In this document: positions 11,235 to 22,281 of the stretch, in pieces
Layout of the letters: every line of letters starts with the position of its first letter
How positions within the stretch are numbered: position 1 is the first letter of the stretch
From: Apiosordaria backusii
Taxonomy: Eukaryota > Ascomycota > Sordariomycetes > Sordariales > Lasiosphaeriaceae
Direction: 5' to 3'
NCBI GenBank assembly: GCA_030549205.1
Contig: JAUKTV010000004.1
Coordinates: 1,922,001 to 1,986,000, forward strand
Length of the DNA stretch: 64,000 bases
Position numbers and translations under genes: made by a program
The notes under the pieces: model-generated
The model's input: the letters and a program-made list of their open reading frames with translations, nothing else
The model's database searches: none
What the model was told of the DNA's origin: nothing

Positions 11235-12643
11235 TTACAGAATCTCCCTCAACTTCTCCTTTTGCGCCGGCGTCAACGTCGTGGGGAACTTGACGTTATA
11301 CCTGACGATAAAGTTGCCTCTTTGGCCGGGCTTCTTCGAGATTGGCATGCCGAGCCCAGGGTAGATATCCGAGCTCCCGGGTTGGGTTGGACCGGCCTTC
11401 TCAATGTTGAGGGTCTTGCCGTCAATCGTCGTCACCTGCCGCTTCCAGCCCGTCAGGGCCTCTTTGAGGTCCAAATCGATTGTGTGAACGAGGTCGTCTC
11501 CTTCGCGGGTAAAGAGAGGATGTGGTTTCTACGCAACACTTGTCAGTCACATATTCTTATTGCATCTCAGAAAATTCCACAAGGGGTCAAACTTACCTCC
11601 TCAACAATAAACACCAAATCCTGCTGGCCACCCTCCTCTTGATCACCAACACCCTTGAACCTGATCTTGCTGCCCTTCTTGAGACCAGGCTTGATGGGCA
11701 CCTCCAGCACGGTATCCGTCGTTATTCGCTTGCCAGTCTCGTCAAAAGTCTTGCGCTTGATCTTCATCTTTTTGGTCACACCGTTAAACAGATCCTCCAA
11801 AGACAGCGGCAACGGCCTCTCCACCGTCGTCACCTCAGGCGTTGTTTGCCTAGCTCTCATATTTTCAGAGCCAAAGGAACCCCGTGGCTGGCGTGACCTG
11901 CCAGCTGAGGCGCCCCTCGCTGCCCCAAAGAGAATATCCTCGAAGGCATCGCCGCCACTAGACTCGCGGAAGGTATTCCGGAAGAGATCGTTCGGGTCAC
12001 TGAAATTGAATCCGTAAGAGAAGCGAGGACCGCCTCCGCCGCCGCCACCGCCTGCGTTCGAGAAAAAGGAAGCAAAGCCTTCGGGCATACCGCCAGCGCC
12101 GGCTCCAGCAAATGGGTTCGCACCGGGTGTGGGTCCAGCTTCCGGAGGCGGGACACCGCCGCGCAAGAGCACCTCAAGGCCGTACTGGTCGTAGATCTTG
12201 CGCTTTTCTGGATCCGAGAGGATTTCATAGGCCTGGCCGCACTCCTTGAAGCGCTCGGCAGCGTCCGGGTTGTCCGTGTTCTTGTCGGGGTGCCATTTTA
12301 GAGCGGCTTTCCTGCAAATGGGTGTTAGCTTTTATCATTACCAAAATGACTGGCTGACTGCGAGCATGGACCATTGTTTCGTGTGTGAAGGCAGCGAGCA
12401 AACGCCGCGAACAAAGAAAGCCGAGCGACAGCGGCATCAGAAGCAGATATCCGCACTCTCAATGAGTGTCAGAAACAACTCTGAGCTGATCCGTCGGGTA
12501 ACTGCCTTCACAACCTGAAACTGTGGCAAAAGATGGGGAGAAGCATGGGAGCGGTGAACCTACCTGTATGCTTTTTTGATCTCGTCTGCACTTGCGGTGG
12601 GGGGTATACCCAGGAGGTCGTAGAGTTTCGTCTCCTTGACCAT
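11235..12643 (-). CDS. sis1: DnaJ class B co-chaperone, Sis1/DNAJB type
   Basis: Cytosolic/nuclear Hsp40 that delivers clients to Hsp70 and stimulates its ATPase. Three exons, 12643-12564, 12311-11597 and 11528-11235, encode 362 aa, close to yeast Sis1 (352). The J domain (about 1-70) holds HPD at 34-36. A Gly/Phe-rich linker follows (about 80-175) with a run of eight glycines. Two beta-rich client-binding domains occupy about 185-345. No zinc-finger CxxCxGxG repeats are present, which separates it from class A (Ydj1). Intron 1 (252 bp) splits the J domain just before RKAALKWHPDKN and is the longest confidently placed intron in the window; intron 2 is 68 bp. In yeast Sis1 is essential and linked to translation initiation and prion propagation; those roles are inferred here from family only. 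Confidence 0.93.
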
Positions 12644-14557
12644 TTTTACGGGTCTATGCGGTTGTAGTTGAAGTCGATGCGGTTATCAGTGGCAAGGTGG
12701 ATGATGATGGTGTTGCGGGAGGGATTGTTTTGGGGGAAACGGGGGTGGTCGGGGAAGTAGTACTCCTCTTTCGCTCGCTCGGCTCTCCTGGTGAGTTGGG
12801 TTGCAGGAGATGCTTGCTTTGCTGCAGTTGTATGGAGTAAATAGAGTGGGTGAAAGTGGGTGAAAGGGCTAGACTGCTGGTTTGTCCGCTGCACGGGATC
12901 GCTAGTTGCAGCTAGAACGGATGAGCTGTAACACTCGTCGAGGGGGGAAAAGTTGATCTCGTGGTCAACAAAGACGTTCTTTCTTGCGAAACAGTTCGGT
13001 CGAGGTCGAATGGATTGTTACAAGGAAAGCGCCAAAACCATTCACAGTGTCAGAGTTCAATGAGGCTATCACAAAGAAAAAGAGAAGGCAGAGAAAAACT
13101 GGGAAGGACAAAGGCAGTAGTAGAAATGCCTTGGCGGGGGAGGGAGCTGTGGTGTGCTCCTTGACGAATGGCTGCGACGTGGGCAGGATATGTGCAGGAG
13201 GTTGTAGAACATTCGTTGGTGAGCCTATCGGCTTCCGAGAATGCGCTCAAAACCAGTGACGCAGCCTTTACGCAGTGCTGCTCCACAAGCAACCAGACCA
13301 ACCAGCAGCGCAATCAGCAGCGACCACACCAGCCTTGCTTTTTAAACGATAGGATGAGAAAGGTAGGTTCTAGAAGTACATATAGAGACGGGACCCTGCT
13401 CGTCAGTTCAAGCACCCTCTGTCGTGTTTGCTCCAGAGGTCATCACTTATTACCGTATTCATATGCCATCCATCTTAGCCCCTCCATTCTGGCAGTCTCT
13501 CCGCTTCCCCGCACCGTCATAGGTACACAGTAGCTCAGACCCTTGTTCTTGATATGGGGAGCGGTCAGCAGATGACGATATCGGCAAGGAGCGATTGACA
13601 GCGGGGGTGGCTTTCTTCTGCACGAGCCGCAATTTGATCCGACCATGAACGAGCCAGACCCACCCCATGCCCATCTCAACCTGACATCACCTCAACACCA
13701 AGCTCGTGATGTTCCTAGATGACCTAGGCACTGGGTGTTCTTGGAAGCTGAGAATCTCTTTAGAACTAGAGATAATATGTCCGCGGGATTTCAGCAGAGG
13801 GTTCGATAGAGGGGAAAAACGCATTGATTAGGAGCTTCTACACTAATTCGTCGATCGCGTGGGGGTCCCTTTCAATCACATTATCACAAACACTCTTCAA
13901 GATCAACAATGCACTGTCATAATCAAACCAATCGATGAATTTCTGAATCTCTTATTCTCATTGTTCCACTCAATTCAACCAAACCTAACCTAGCAACAAT
14001 CTTCTGTTTTTGCCTTTCCTCCCCCTTGTTTTCTCAAATGCCCAGGTCTAAAAGGCCAAAATGTAAACAACTCCCCCCTCCTGCAACCATGAGCCAGATG
14101 CATGTCCAAACCGAAAAGAAGAAGAAAAAACAGGGTATTGATAGCAACCTAAAATAGACCTTTGATATGCAAAAAAATGCAACAAGAAGAATGATGATGA
14201 AGCCGACAGCAAGGAAATAATACAAAGGGAAGAGATAAACCCGGACCCAAACAATATGCCGTGGGTTGTGGGCAAGAGAGAAAATCCCTCCTCATTCCAG
14301 TGTCCGAAACACCCAATCCACAATGCTGTTGTTATTGTCCTGTCCCCCCTCTCTCATCCGTCATCATAAAGCAAACAACCCGGTAGATACGATGTCCATC
14401 ATCGTATGATGTCCTGGTCCCGTTTCTTTACCCCACCACCATATCCATACCATCCGCATGTCCCCCCATCCATGACAATGATTATCCATATCCGCCCACC
14501 TTATCCTGATGCGCCTTCCTTCCCCCCTCCCCGTTCATATTTCTTGTAAAAAATCCT
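12644..14557. other. Intergenic, DnaJ promoter to KAR9 3' end
   Basis: 1.9 kb. The part next to 12643 must hold the DnaJ promoter and leader; the rest is the 3' flank of the KAR9-like gene. I searched by eye for heat-shock-type GAA/TTC arrays and saw none that is convincing. No genes or repeats noted. Confidence 0.45.
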
Positions 14558-17500
14558 TCAAATCCCCCCTGGCTTCCTAAACAGCCTCTTCGTCGTCCCA
14601 ACCTTGCCCAACTCCCCAAACCTGCCCTCCAAGCCCAACCCCGATGAATCCCCCGGCAACGACCCCGAAGGGAAAGCCGGCAATTGCCTCTCCCCGCTCG
14701 CAAGCCTAACCTTCTGCTTCACACTCTCAACCCACTGCTTGCTCTCCTCGCTCATCTCAATCTGCTTCGCCCTGGGTCCCGCCATGCCCAGCACAATCTC
14801 CTCCTCCTTGTCCTTGTCCCCAGCCCAAGGCCAACTCAGCCTAGAACTCGGCCTCGACCCACCGGTTGAAGGCGTGTTGCTGGCATCCTCCGGCCTCATC
14901 ACTGTCGCCAGCGGAGTCTCGCTTCCCATAGTTCCGGTTGATTTCCTCACCTTGCGCACCCTGAGAGGACTCGGTGACTCGTCGCTCTTGGTGTGGGAGG
15001 AAACTGGTCTGCTAGGAGGAGTGGAGCCAAGGATGACGTCGCGCATGGCCATGGATGTGCTGGATCGAGGAATGTCCTTCACCTCAACTTTGCTTGCCTC
15101 GGCGACAGCGGATCGTCGGCCGTGATGGCTGGCGTATTCCTTGAGGTATTCACCCAAGTCGGCCCAGCCACCGCCTACACGAACCATGACGCGCTCCCCG
15201 CGCTCGCCGACACATCTTATGAAGAGCTTGATGGGTGCCTCGCCGTTGGAGCGGGAAAGGTGGTATAGTTTGATTTCTGGATTGCCAGGCCTGGGCCGTT
15301 GTCGTGGAGTGCGGCCAAGGGCAGGAGCGAGAGTGAAAGAGGGGGTGCCGGCTCGGGAACCGTTGGACCTCAAGGACATGTTGGATACACTGCGTTTAAG
15401 TGTTGGGTTGGACATCTTGCGTGCGGTGGGCATCTTGAAGTCCGGTGGGTTGAGGTTGATCGGCGGAGGTACTGAGGTCAGCCGGATCTTAGCCGGGACT
15501 GATTCGAGAATCTCGCTGATCTGTTGCTGAAGGTGTTCATCTGGGCTGTTGGTCTTGTCGGGGGTGTTGGGCTGGGTTGAAGTCTCGTCATCGAACAGAG
15601 ACGATTGGTTAGGCGTTTTGGGAGAGCTGGAGACGCTGGGCAAATGCCTAATCATGGGTTCGTCGTTAAAGCTAACCGACATCGATCTGTTACCAATACG
15701 GTTGATCGCTGGTGGGGAACTCGGTGATCGGAAGCTTTCGGCTGGGCTTCTCTCGAGATCGACTTCGCGCCGACGGGGACGCTCAGGGGTACCTTGATCA
15801 AGGGCATCGCTGGAGAAATCCATGAACCTAGCCAAGCTCGCCTCGTGGACCACCGTGCCGGAATCGCTGGCTCTCCTGGAACGAGGCAATACCGGCAGAT
15901 CCGGCTGAGGGACAAACTCATCCGAACCATCCGTCAGTTCAAAATCGTCCTCAGAGCGATACGACGGAGTACCCGTCGTATCTTGCCCGCTCGTGCCGTC
16001 GAGCGCTTCCGAGACGCGGTCATCCTCAGAAGAAGATTCAGCCAGGTCAATCGAGCCTTTCTTTTCCTCTTCCTCCAGGCCATCAAATGATGCCAGGTGA
16101 TCCACGTCCCTAACATTACCCTCGAACCGAGACCATTTCCGGGTCCCATCAAGACTTGAACGGATGGGGTTGGCCGAATAATCATCGTCGCCGACGAATT
16201 GACCATACTCCTCAGACGGGTGGTGAACCCTGATAACTGGTCGATCGGGTCGGTCAAATTTGATAGGTAGACCCAGCCGCTTGCTGGGATCTTGTGGCGC
16301 ATTGGTGATGCCGTTTTGCGAACGCGGTTCTGTTTTCGTTGTTTCTTCCGGGGCACGAAAGAAAGGAAAAAATTCTCGCCCAGACGAGGCCGAGGAGTTG
16401 AACTCTTCAGAGACGCTGGTCTCCTCCTCTTCGACAACGACTGGCTCAGCAACAGCCTTGGTCCCGTTACTTTTTGGTGTTGGGGGAGGAAGCGGGCTTT
16501 TCTCTTCAGAAACAGCCCGTTCAGTCTTTGGCTCTGGTGTCTTCCGCGCAAGTCCTGCTAATTCAGCCTCCCTAATCTTTTGCTCGCATGCAACAGTCCA
16601 TTCACCATAGTCATGCTCCAACGAGTCCACCCGGTCGATCCATTGCTCGGGAAGTGTATCCAGTTGCCCTTCCAGCAGATCCAACATGGCGTCCAAATCC
16701 CGGCCGGCCCTGGCAACCTTGCGCTCAAGCACCGTCTTCATCACTTCGTGCTCTTTCTGTGAGAGAACCGTCGCGACTTCGTTGGTACCCAAGCGGGACT
16801 CGTCTGAGCTGGTGATATCAGCATCATCGGTCTTGGAAGGTTTGACACCAATAGTATGCCACCCAGACTGAAGCGCGACTTCGGCGTCAGCAAGCGACTT
16901 CAAAAAGACGGGAATCTTGCGCAAAACAAGCAGACGAAAGGTCCAGAGACTCAACAACCTAGTCAGCTTGGAGAGATTTGGCAACGCCTGCATCAGGGTC
17001 GCCGTGAGCAGCGCAGTGAGATCGTCCATCCTTGCCAAGGTGGAGAGAGCAGACGTGACGGAACGGCCCGAGTCCAGCAACGGGGTCCCCGGTCTTGACA
17101 GCGGCATGATGTGGTTGTGTAACACCTGCGTCTTGATCTCTTCAATGTCGAGCTCCTCCAAACCATGGTTGATCTCATCAATGCGCTTTTCATATCGGGC
17201 TACTTGAGAGGCTTCGAGGCTCCCAATGTACGTCTTGTCGTCTTCCTCCACTTGGTCGGTTCCATTGTGGTTGTTTTCTGGTATGTGATTGTCGCCAGAG
17301 CTGGAAACTCTCCTCCTCTTTGCAATTGGCATCTCAAATCCAGCAGAACCTCCCCCTTTCGGCCATGGCCAGCTGGAGAGGTCTTCGAGCCAATCTGCAA
17401 TGTTGCTCAAGGCAATGGCGGCCCGCATGGCAAAGGCCTGCTCGAAAGGTGTCGCGGCATCGAGGCATGCTTTGAGGGACCCTGAGGGGTTCTGGAAAGC

Positions 17501-17650
17501 TTCGACGGCGGCTCGTGGTGTTAGGTTCAGAAGCAATTCGTCGGTTGTCCGTGGACCGGCGGAGGCATAGTGTTCTGGAATTGAGCCGAGCTGGCGGCCC
17601 CGTGATGCCGCGCGGTGATGAGCCGCGGTCCTGGACGGTGGGTCGTCCAT
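14558..17650 (-). CDS. KAR9-like cytoskeletal protein with GAS2 domain
   Basis: Predicted to link microtubules to other cytoskeletal or cortical sites in spindle and nuclear positioning, by analogy with yeast Kar9 and animal GAS2/spectraplakin proteins. A single exon encodes 1030 aa. The N-terminal part (about 50-400) is helical, with the SNIADWLEDLSSWPWP stretch near 81-96 and coiled-coil-like EIxxxLEELDIEEIKT, matching the KAR9 family of filamentous fungi. The middle (about 400-790) is disordered and rich in Ser, Pro and Glu. The GAS2 core VMVRVGGGWADLGEYL lies at about 810-830, within about 795-850. The rest is a basic Ser/Pro-rich tail. I do not see a canonical S/TxIP end-binding motif. 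GAS2 is firm; the KAR9 assignment is likely. Confidence 0.85.
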   Translation of the reverse strand: MDDPPSRTAAHHRAASRGRQLGSIPEHYASAGPRTTDELLLNLTPRAAVEAFQNPSGSLKACLDAATPFEQAFAMRAAIALSNIADWLEDLSSWPWPKGGGSAGFEMPIAKRRRVSSSGDNHIPENNHNGTDQVEEDDKTYIGSLEASQVARYEKRIDEINHGLEELDIEEIKTQVLHNHIMPLSRPGTPLLDSGRSVTSALSTLARMDDLTALLTATLMQALPNLSKLTRLLSLWTFRLLVLRKIPVFLKSLADAEVALQSGWHTIGVKPSKTDDADITSSDESRLGTNEVATVLSQKEHEVMKTVLERKVARAGRDLDAMLDLLEGQLDTLPEQWIDRVDSLEHDYGEWTVACEQKIREAELAGLARKTPEPKTERAVSEEKSPLPPPTPKSNGTKAVAEPVVVEEEETSVSEEFNSSASSGREFFPFFRAPEETTKTEPRSQNGITNAPQDPSKRLGLPIKFDRPDRPVIRVHHPSEEYGQFVGDDDYSANPIRSSLDGTRKWSRFEGNVRDVDHLASFDGLEEEEKKGSIDLAESSSEDDRVSEALDGTSGQDTTGTPSYRSEDDFELTDGSDEFVPQPDLPVLPRSRRASDSGTVVHEASLARFMDFSSDALDQGTPERPRRREVDLERSPAESFRSPSSPPAINRIGNRSMSVSFNDEPMIRHLPSVSSSPKTPNQSSLFDDETSTQPNTPDKTNSPDEHLQQQISEILESVPAKIRLTSVPPPINLNPPDFKMPTARKMSNPTLKRSVSNMSLRSNGSRAGTPSFTLAPALGRTPRQRPRPGNPEIKLYHLSRSNGEAPIKLFIRCVGERGERVMVRVGGGWADLGEYLKEYASHHGRRSAVAEASKVEVKDIPRSSTSMAMRDVILGSTPPSRPVSSHTKSDESPSPLRVRKVRKSTGTMGSETPLATVMRPEDASNTPSTGGSRPSSRLSWPWAGDKDKEEEIVLGMAGPRAKQIEMSEESKQWVESVKQKVRLASGERQLPAFPSGSLPGDSSGLGLEGRFGELGKVGTTKRLFRKPGGI

Positions 17651-19369
17651 GGCTGTTTCGTACTGTCGTCGGTGTGTTTGTCGTCGTTTTGTCGTGGTGT
17701 TGATGACGCTTCTTCTCTTATTAGTGGTGATCGAGGGGCAGGTCGCCGCGCGACATAGTGGCCCTCCTATGAGCCTGGCGAGACGTTGGATGATTTCCTC
17801 TGCTCGGAGCGTCTCATAGTTTAGAAGGTAAAAAAGAGGTAGGGCGTTTGGCTGCTGAAGCTCCGGAAGCTTGGGAAAGCTTGACCGCTGTGATTCGCTG
17901 TTCCGTGCTGCGCGTGCGTTCCGTTGCAGCTCCCCGCTTGACGCTTGCTCGCTGGCCCACAGGCACAGTCAAATGATTCGCTGAAAGGGCGACACGAACC
18001 AAGAGACAAGAAAAGAAGGCTCAGAATCAACTCTTGAGCCCCAGAACAAACAAGAAATAATCTTGGTGGCGGGTAGGTGCAGGAAGGTGGCAGGTTAGGT
18101 CTGCTAAGGTACCGCGGACCGAGCTGATGAACAATCGGCCGGTGTGGGAAACCCGGTGCGTTGTCCGCCAGGCGCAAAACTTTAGGGCGACTTGTCAGAA
18201 AAGAAGGCAAAATGTCGAATAGGATACCGCCAAAAGCTTAATGAGCGTGGTGGTGCAGCAAGGCGCGTCCTCCTATCAGGTTCCGGCAACTTATCCGTCC
18301 GTACGACGCAGTCTTTCTTCCAATAAAGAGCGGCGATTCGATGAAACCGCAACACGTCAGATCTGAGGTCGCAGGATTTGTGACCCAATTGGGCTTTTAG
18401 GTAAAGTAATGCGATGATGGGCAAAAGAGCGACAGCAGGTAAACAACAATAGGTACTGTAGGTCAGTTGGGTAAATGAGCGACTTGATCGATGAGCGACA
18501 CCGAAGAGAGAATGAGGGAGGACGAAGAAAGCACAGAGAGAGCGGTTGGTCAGTGATTCGAGGAACCCCGGCCTCATTTAATTGGCAGTTTGTAACACAA
18601 CCCACCCAGATCTCCATCTTGGACCTCCCCAAATCGCCGTCTTCTGGAGATTTGATTTCGGGTAGAGGCTGAGGCGCCGGGCTAGGCCCAAACTGACATG
18701 GCACCGACAAGGTAGGTGATGAGCCCCCTTAACACACGGCCAGCATCTCGTCGCCCTGAAGTAGATAGCAGCACAAGACTGCACTAGTTCCCGTCATTCA
18801 TCTTCCCAGTAACGCCAACGGCAGTCCAGACAGGGGAGATGCACAGGCCATTTCATTGACTGATCCACCCGTTCGCTTCGAACACCAAACCTCTGTTCAC
18901 ACGGGAACGATGTCGAATTTCGAATCAAATCCACTTTCCGGAGTTGTGGATTGTCTCGGTCAAGCAGGCTCATCACCTTCTCACATCTCTCAAAGTCATT
19001 CACAATCACACAAAACAAAAGAGCCAACAAATAACAAAAGTCTCAGTCAGACAAAAAAAGTTGTCATCAAATTAATAATATTTTCAAACTTCGAATCAAT
19101 TCTGGTTCAAACCAGATCATATCATCCATCATCCAGCTCTACTTCAAGATCCACTGCTGCCTAAGTCATTCAATCGCTTTCCAGAAACCCTATAGTATCC
19201 AATTCCGATGTTCAGCCCACCTAAAACGCCTTGCCTTTTGCCTTTCCGTGCCATGCCTTTTCCTTCCTTTCCTTTCCTTGTGTTTCAACCCAAGGCTATA
19301 TGATTCTTCTCTTCTCTTGCCTCCTTTGTTTTCTTGTCACCATCCCATTACCCTTTCTTCGTTACTTCT
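17651..19369. other. Intergenic, KAR9-like promoter to CTF1-type 3' end
   Basis: 1.7 kb between two minus-strand genes. It is mildly AT-rich around 19010-19110. No gene, RNA or repeat is recognised. Confidence 0.5.
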
Positions 19370-22281
19370 TCAACCACCCATGCTCATCGAGTTCCATTCA
19401 TACCTCGCATTGGTCTCCTCTCCAACAACACCCAACCCCGAACCTCCCATATCCATCCCCATCCCCAAAAACTCCCCATCCGGCCCCCCAATATCACCGG
19501 GGTACTCCTCCAACCACTCGCTGTAGACAACTTCGTTACCGGCCCCATTAGTTGTGGTTTGTTGGGCACCCCCAAAATGATGCTTCAAAGTCTGCCCACT
19601 ACCATCCAACCCGTTGGTGTGATCCGCCCCAGGCGTCCCAGAGTCGTAGTCCGTCCCTGGGGGTGTCTGACCACCCATCATCATCATTGTGTCCTCCATC
19701 TCACCAGTGGCCATGCCATTAGAGACAAACCCTGAAGTTTGCTGGTGACTGTTGTAAAGGTTGTTGACACCTTGCATAGCTGAGTTGAGATACTGCGAGT
19801 CATCAGGCGGTGGAGTAGACGGCCTCTCCGGCATGGAAGACATCATGTTCATTCCGGGTGTAGAGATGGGCTGGTACGAGGACGGTCTCTGTACTGCCTG
19901 CTGCGATGCGCGTCCCTGCAGCACGCAGGTCATGAAGTTGACAGCATAGGACGCCGCAGCATAGATATCCTTCAGGTTCCTCATGACTGCCAATAGTTCC
20001 TTGAATCCCTGGGCAGCTTGGGCTCTGGTTTGGTCGTCCGCATCGAGGGCAGTCGAGTCAAGAAGCTGGATGATCATGGCGGGCAGAAGAACGGTAACGC
20101 CAGTGGTGGGCAGGCACCGTTCGAGACCGTGCTGCCGAAGCTCGGTAACCATCTTGATGACCTCCCTGGAGGCATCGCGTACCCGTTCTTGCGAGTATTG
20201 TTGGGCCTTCGTAGGGACGACAGGTTCGGCTCTTTGGGGGCGGAGGAACTGAGGTCTGTGAAGGGCGGAAACCGTGGTGTAGTAAATGAGATGCAGGAGG
20301 TGTCGCTGCAGGACAACGGGTCTGCGCCCTTCTTCGATAGGGTTCATGGGTACTGACTGGCGGCGACAGCAAGATGGAAGGCCCGCGGCCCATTGGTTAA
20401 GCATAACGTCGACTTGCTGTGTCATGGCAAAGCCGTCTGGGTTTTGATCCTTCTTGGGGAGTAGCATCATGGTGCTTGCTGTCGTGACATCTGGTCGCAT
20501 GCCTCCCCTGCTAAGGATCGAGTATTGCGCTCTGAGCATCTCACTAACGAGGAGACACAGTTTTGCCATCTCGATGCACATGAGAGCAAGCTCCCTCTGC
20601 ATGTCGAGATCACGAGTCAAGGCGCAGTCAGGACCCAGCAGCTGGTTGTCCTCCCGAAGCGTGCCAATCTCAAAGTCGCCCTCCTCCAACATTGGCACGT
20701 CAAAATCATCATCCTTGATCCTGGTCGGCCTGCGCATCCCGAGAGCAATCATGCGATCCCGCATGTAGCATGACCACCAAATTCGCTTCCACAATCCTCT
20801 CTTCGCTGGTGGGAAGTTTGTCGCTACCGGGTTGCGGTGCACACCAATGGTCTGGGCCAGCGAGATGGCCACCCCCATCCAGTGCCATGTGTCTTTTTGG
20901 TCGTCTGGTGATTCGTACCAGTAGGTCATCATGAGAAGAGCCTGTACCAGGTGCAGGCGATCAAGTTCGGTATCGCAGTCATACAGAACCTGTTGTGTTG
21001 GTTAGCATCCCGCTCACCCATAGTTCCCCGGCTGTTCAGCCTCCCGAGCAAACAGAAGATTATTACTCACCCTCGCCTTGCTGAAAAAAGCCTTCCGCGC
21101 CTCCCTCCGGTCTTGATAACCCTCTGCCTTCAACAATTCCTCATCCACAAAGGCTGTGGCCACAAACATCACAGCCTGAAACAGGAGCAAACTAATCTTC
21201 CCAGATTGCCCAGTCTGGTCGTTGATCGCATTCAGGAAAGGATGAACGTCCATCACCGGCATGTACGGATGTACATATTCGACATAAGCCTTGAGCAGGG
21301 CATTTCGGAGCTGGGGATGCGGTAGTGTGAGGGCCTTCTTGGCATGCAGGTAGTCGAGGTCCTCTGGAGACACGGCCCTGGGAATCGGTTTGATGAATGG
21401 TGGGAGCTGGTCCTCGGGTGCTATTGGTGGTACCTGCGCTTCCAGGACTGATTTGAGTTGTTGAGTCACTTCAATGGCTGGCTGTAGTGGTGGGAAGCCT
21501 GTGTTTTGATACAGCAACGACGGGGTAACCCTCGGCCTAAGAGGAGCATTCGAGCCAAAGCCAGCTGCACCATTTTGATAGGAAAGATTCAAATCTGCCA
21601 AGCGGAAGGTTAGAATTTACTCTCACCCGTTGTCTCCCGGCCTATCCGGCTACGGCAGGGCAGATAAGATAGGGGTTTCAAAAGGCTGTAAATGACTTAC
21701 ACTGTTGATTCCTTATCGCTTCACTCCCGGCCTGAGAGAACAGCTGTTGCCTCAGCAAAGTATTGCCGGTGTAAGTGAAGTCGAGATTCTGGCCATTCTG
21801 AGCGTAGCTCAATGGCGTGGCTGAGCCGAGGCACTTGGCCCGCAGGAGCGATGCCTCGGTACCTGACCCAACACTCGAGCCGATTGACTCCGAGACTCTT
21901 GAGTGGTGCTTCCTGTGGAAGAAAAAGAGAAGAAAAGATACGTCAGCCACTGATGACGATCAAGATGGGAGAAGGACAAGAATTGATTCTTGCTTGAAGG
22001 TACCTTTTCCTCCTGCACTCTGGAACCAGGCACTCCACCTTCTCATACAGACAGTTCGTACAAGGGCTCTGCGTGACAACATCACACCTGACTTTGCGTC
22101 TCCGGCATGATTCGCAGGCCCTCGCCGCGCGGCGCTTGGTGGTCTTTGGTCTGTCGGTGGAGCCGGCGGCTTGCTGACTGCTGCTCTCGGGCTCCGAGCC
22201 CGAGCCTGACGGAGGTGATCGGGGCTGCATGTTTTCGGCTTCGGGTGATATTTGCCGAGACGGTGACTCCGCTCCGGACAT
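19370..22281 (-). CDS. Zn2Cys6 factor of the CTF1/Far family (fatty-acid and cutin response)
   Basis: Nuclear activator resembling cutinase transcription factor 1 and Aspergillus FarA/FarB, which switch on beta-oxidation, peroxisome and cutinase genes on fatty acids. Four exons, 22281-22004, 21912-21701, 21594-21071 and 20989-19370, encode 877 aa (CTF1-beta is about 880). The zinc cluster is C56, C59, C66, C74, C77 and C84, in RACESCRRRKVRC. The fungal-specific factor domain begins near YVHPYMPVMDVHPFLNAIND (about 263-282) and continues through the GVHRNP and LWKRIWWSCYMRDRM stretches typical of the family. The C-terminus is Gly/Met-rich and acidic, as expected for an activation region. Introns are 91, 106 and 81 bp, and all phases close. 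I cannot separate the alpha from the beta paralogue with certainty. About 6 kb of gene-free DNA lies upstream. Confidence 0.9.

Noticed and set aside
18450..18570. Possible tRNA (TAGGTCAGTTGG-like A-box with GATTCGA downstream)
   Set aside because: The boxes are imperfect and about 90 bp apart, with no cloverleaf pairing.
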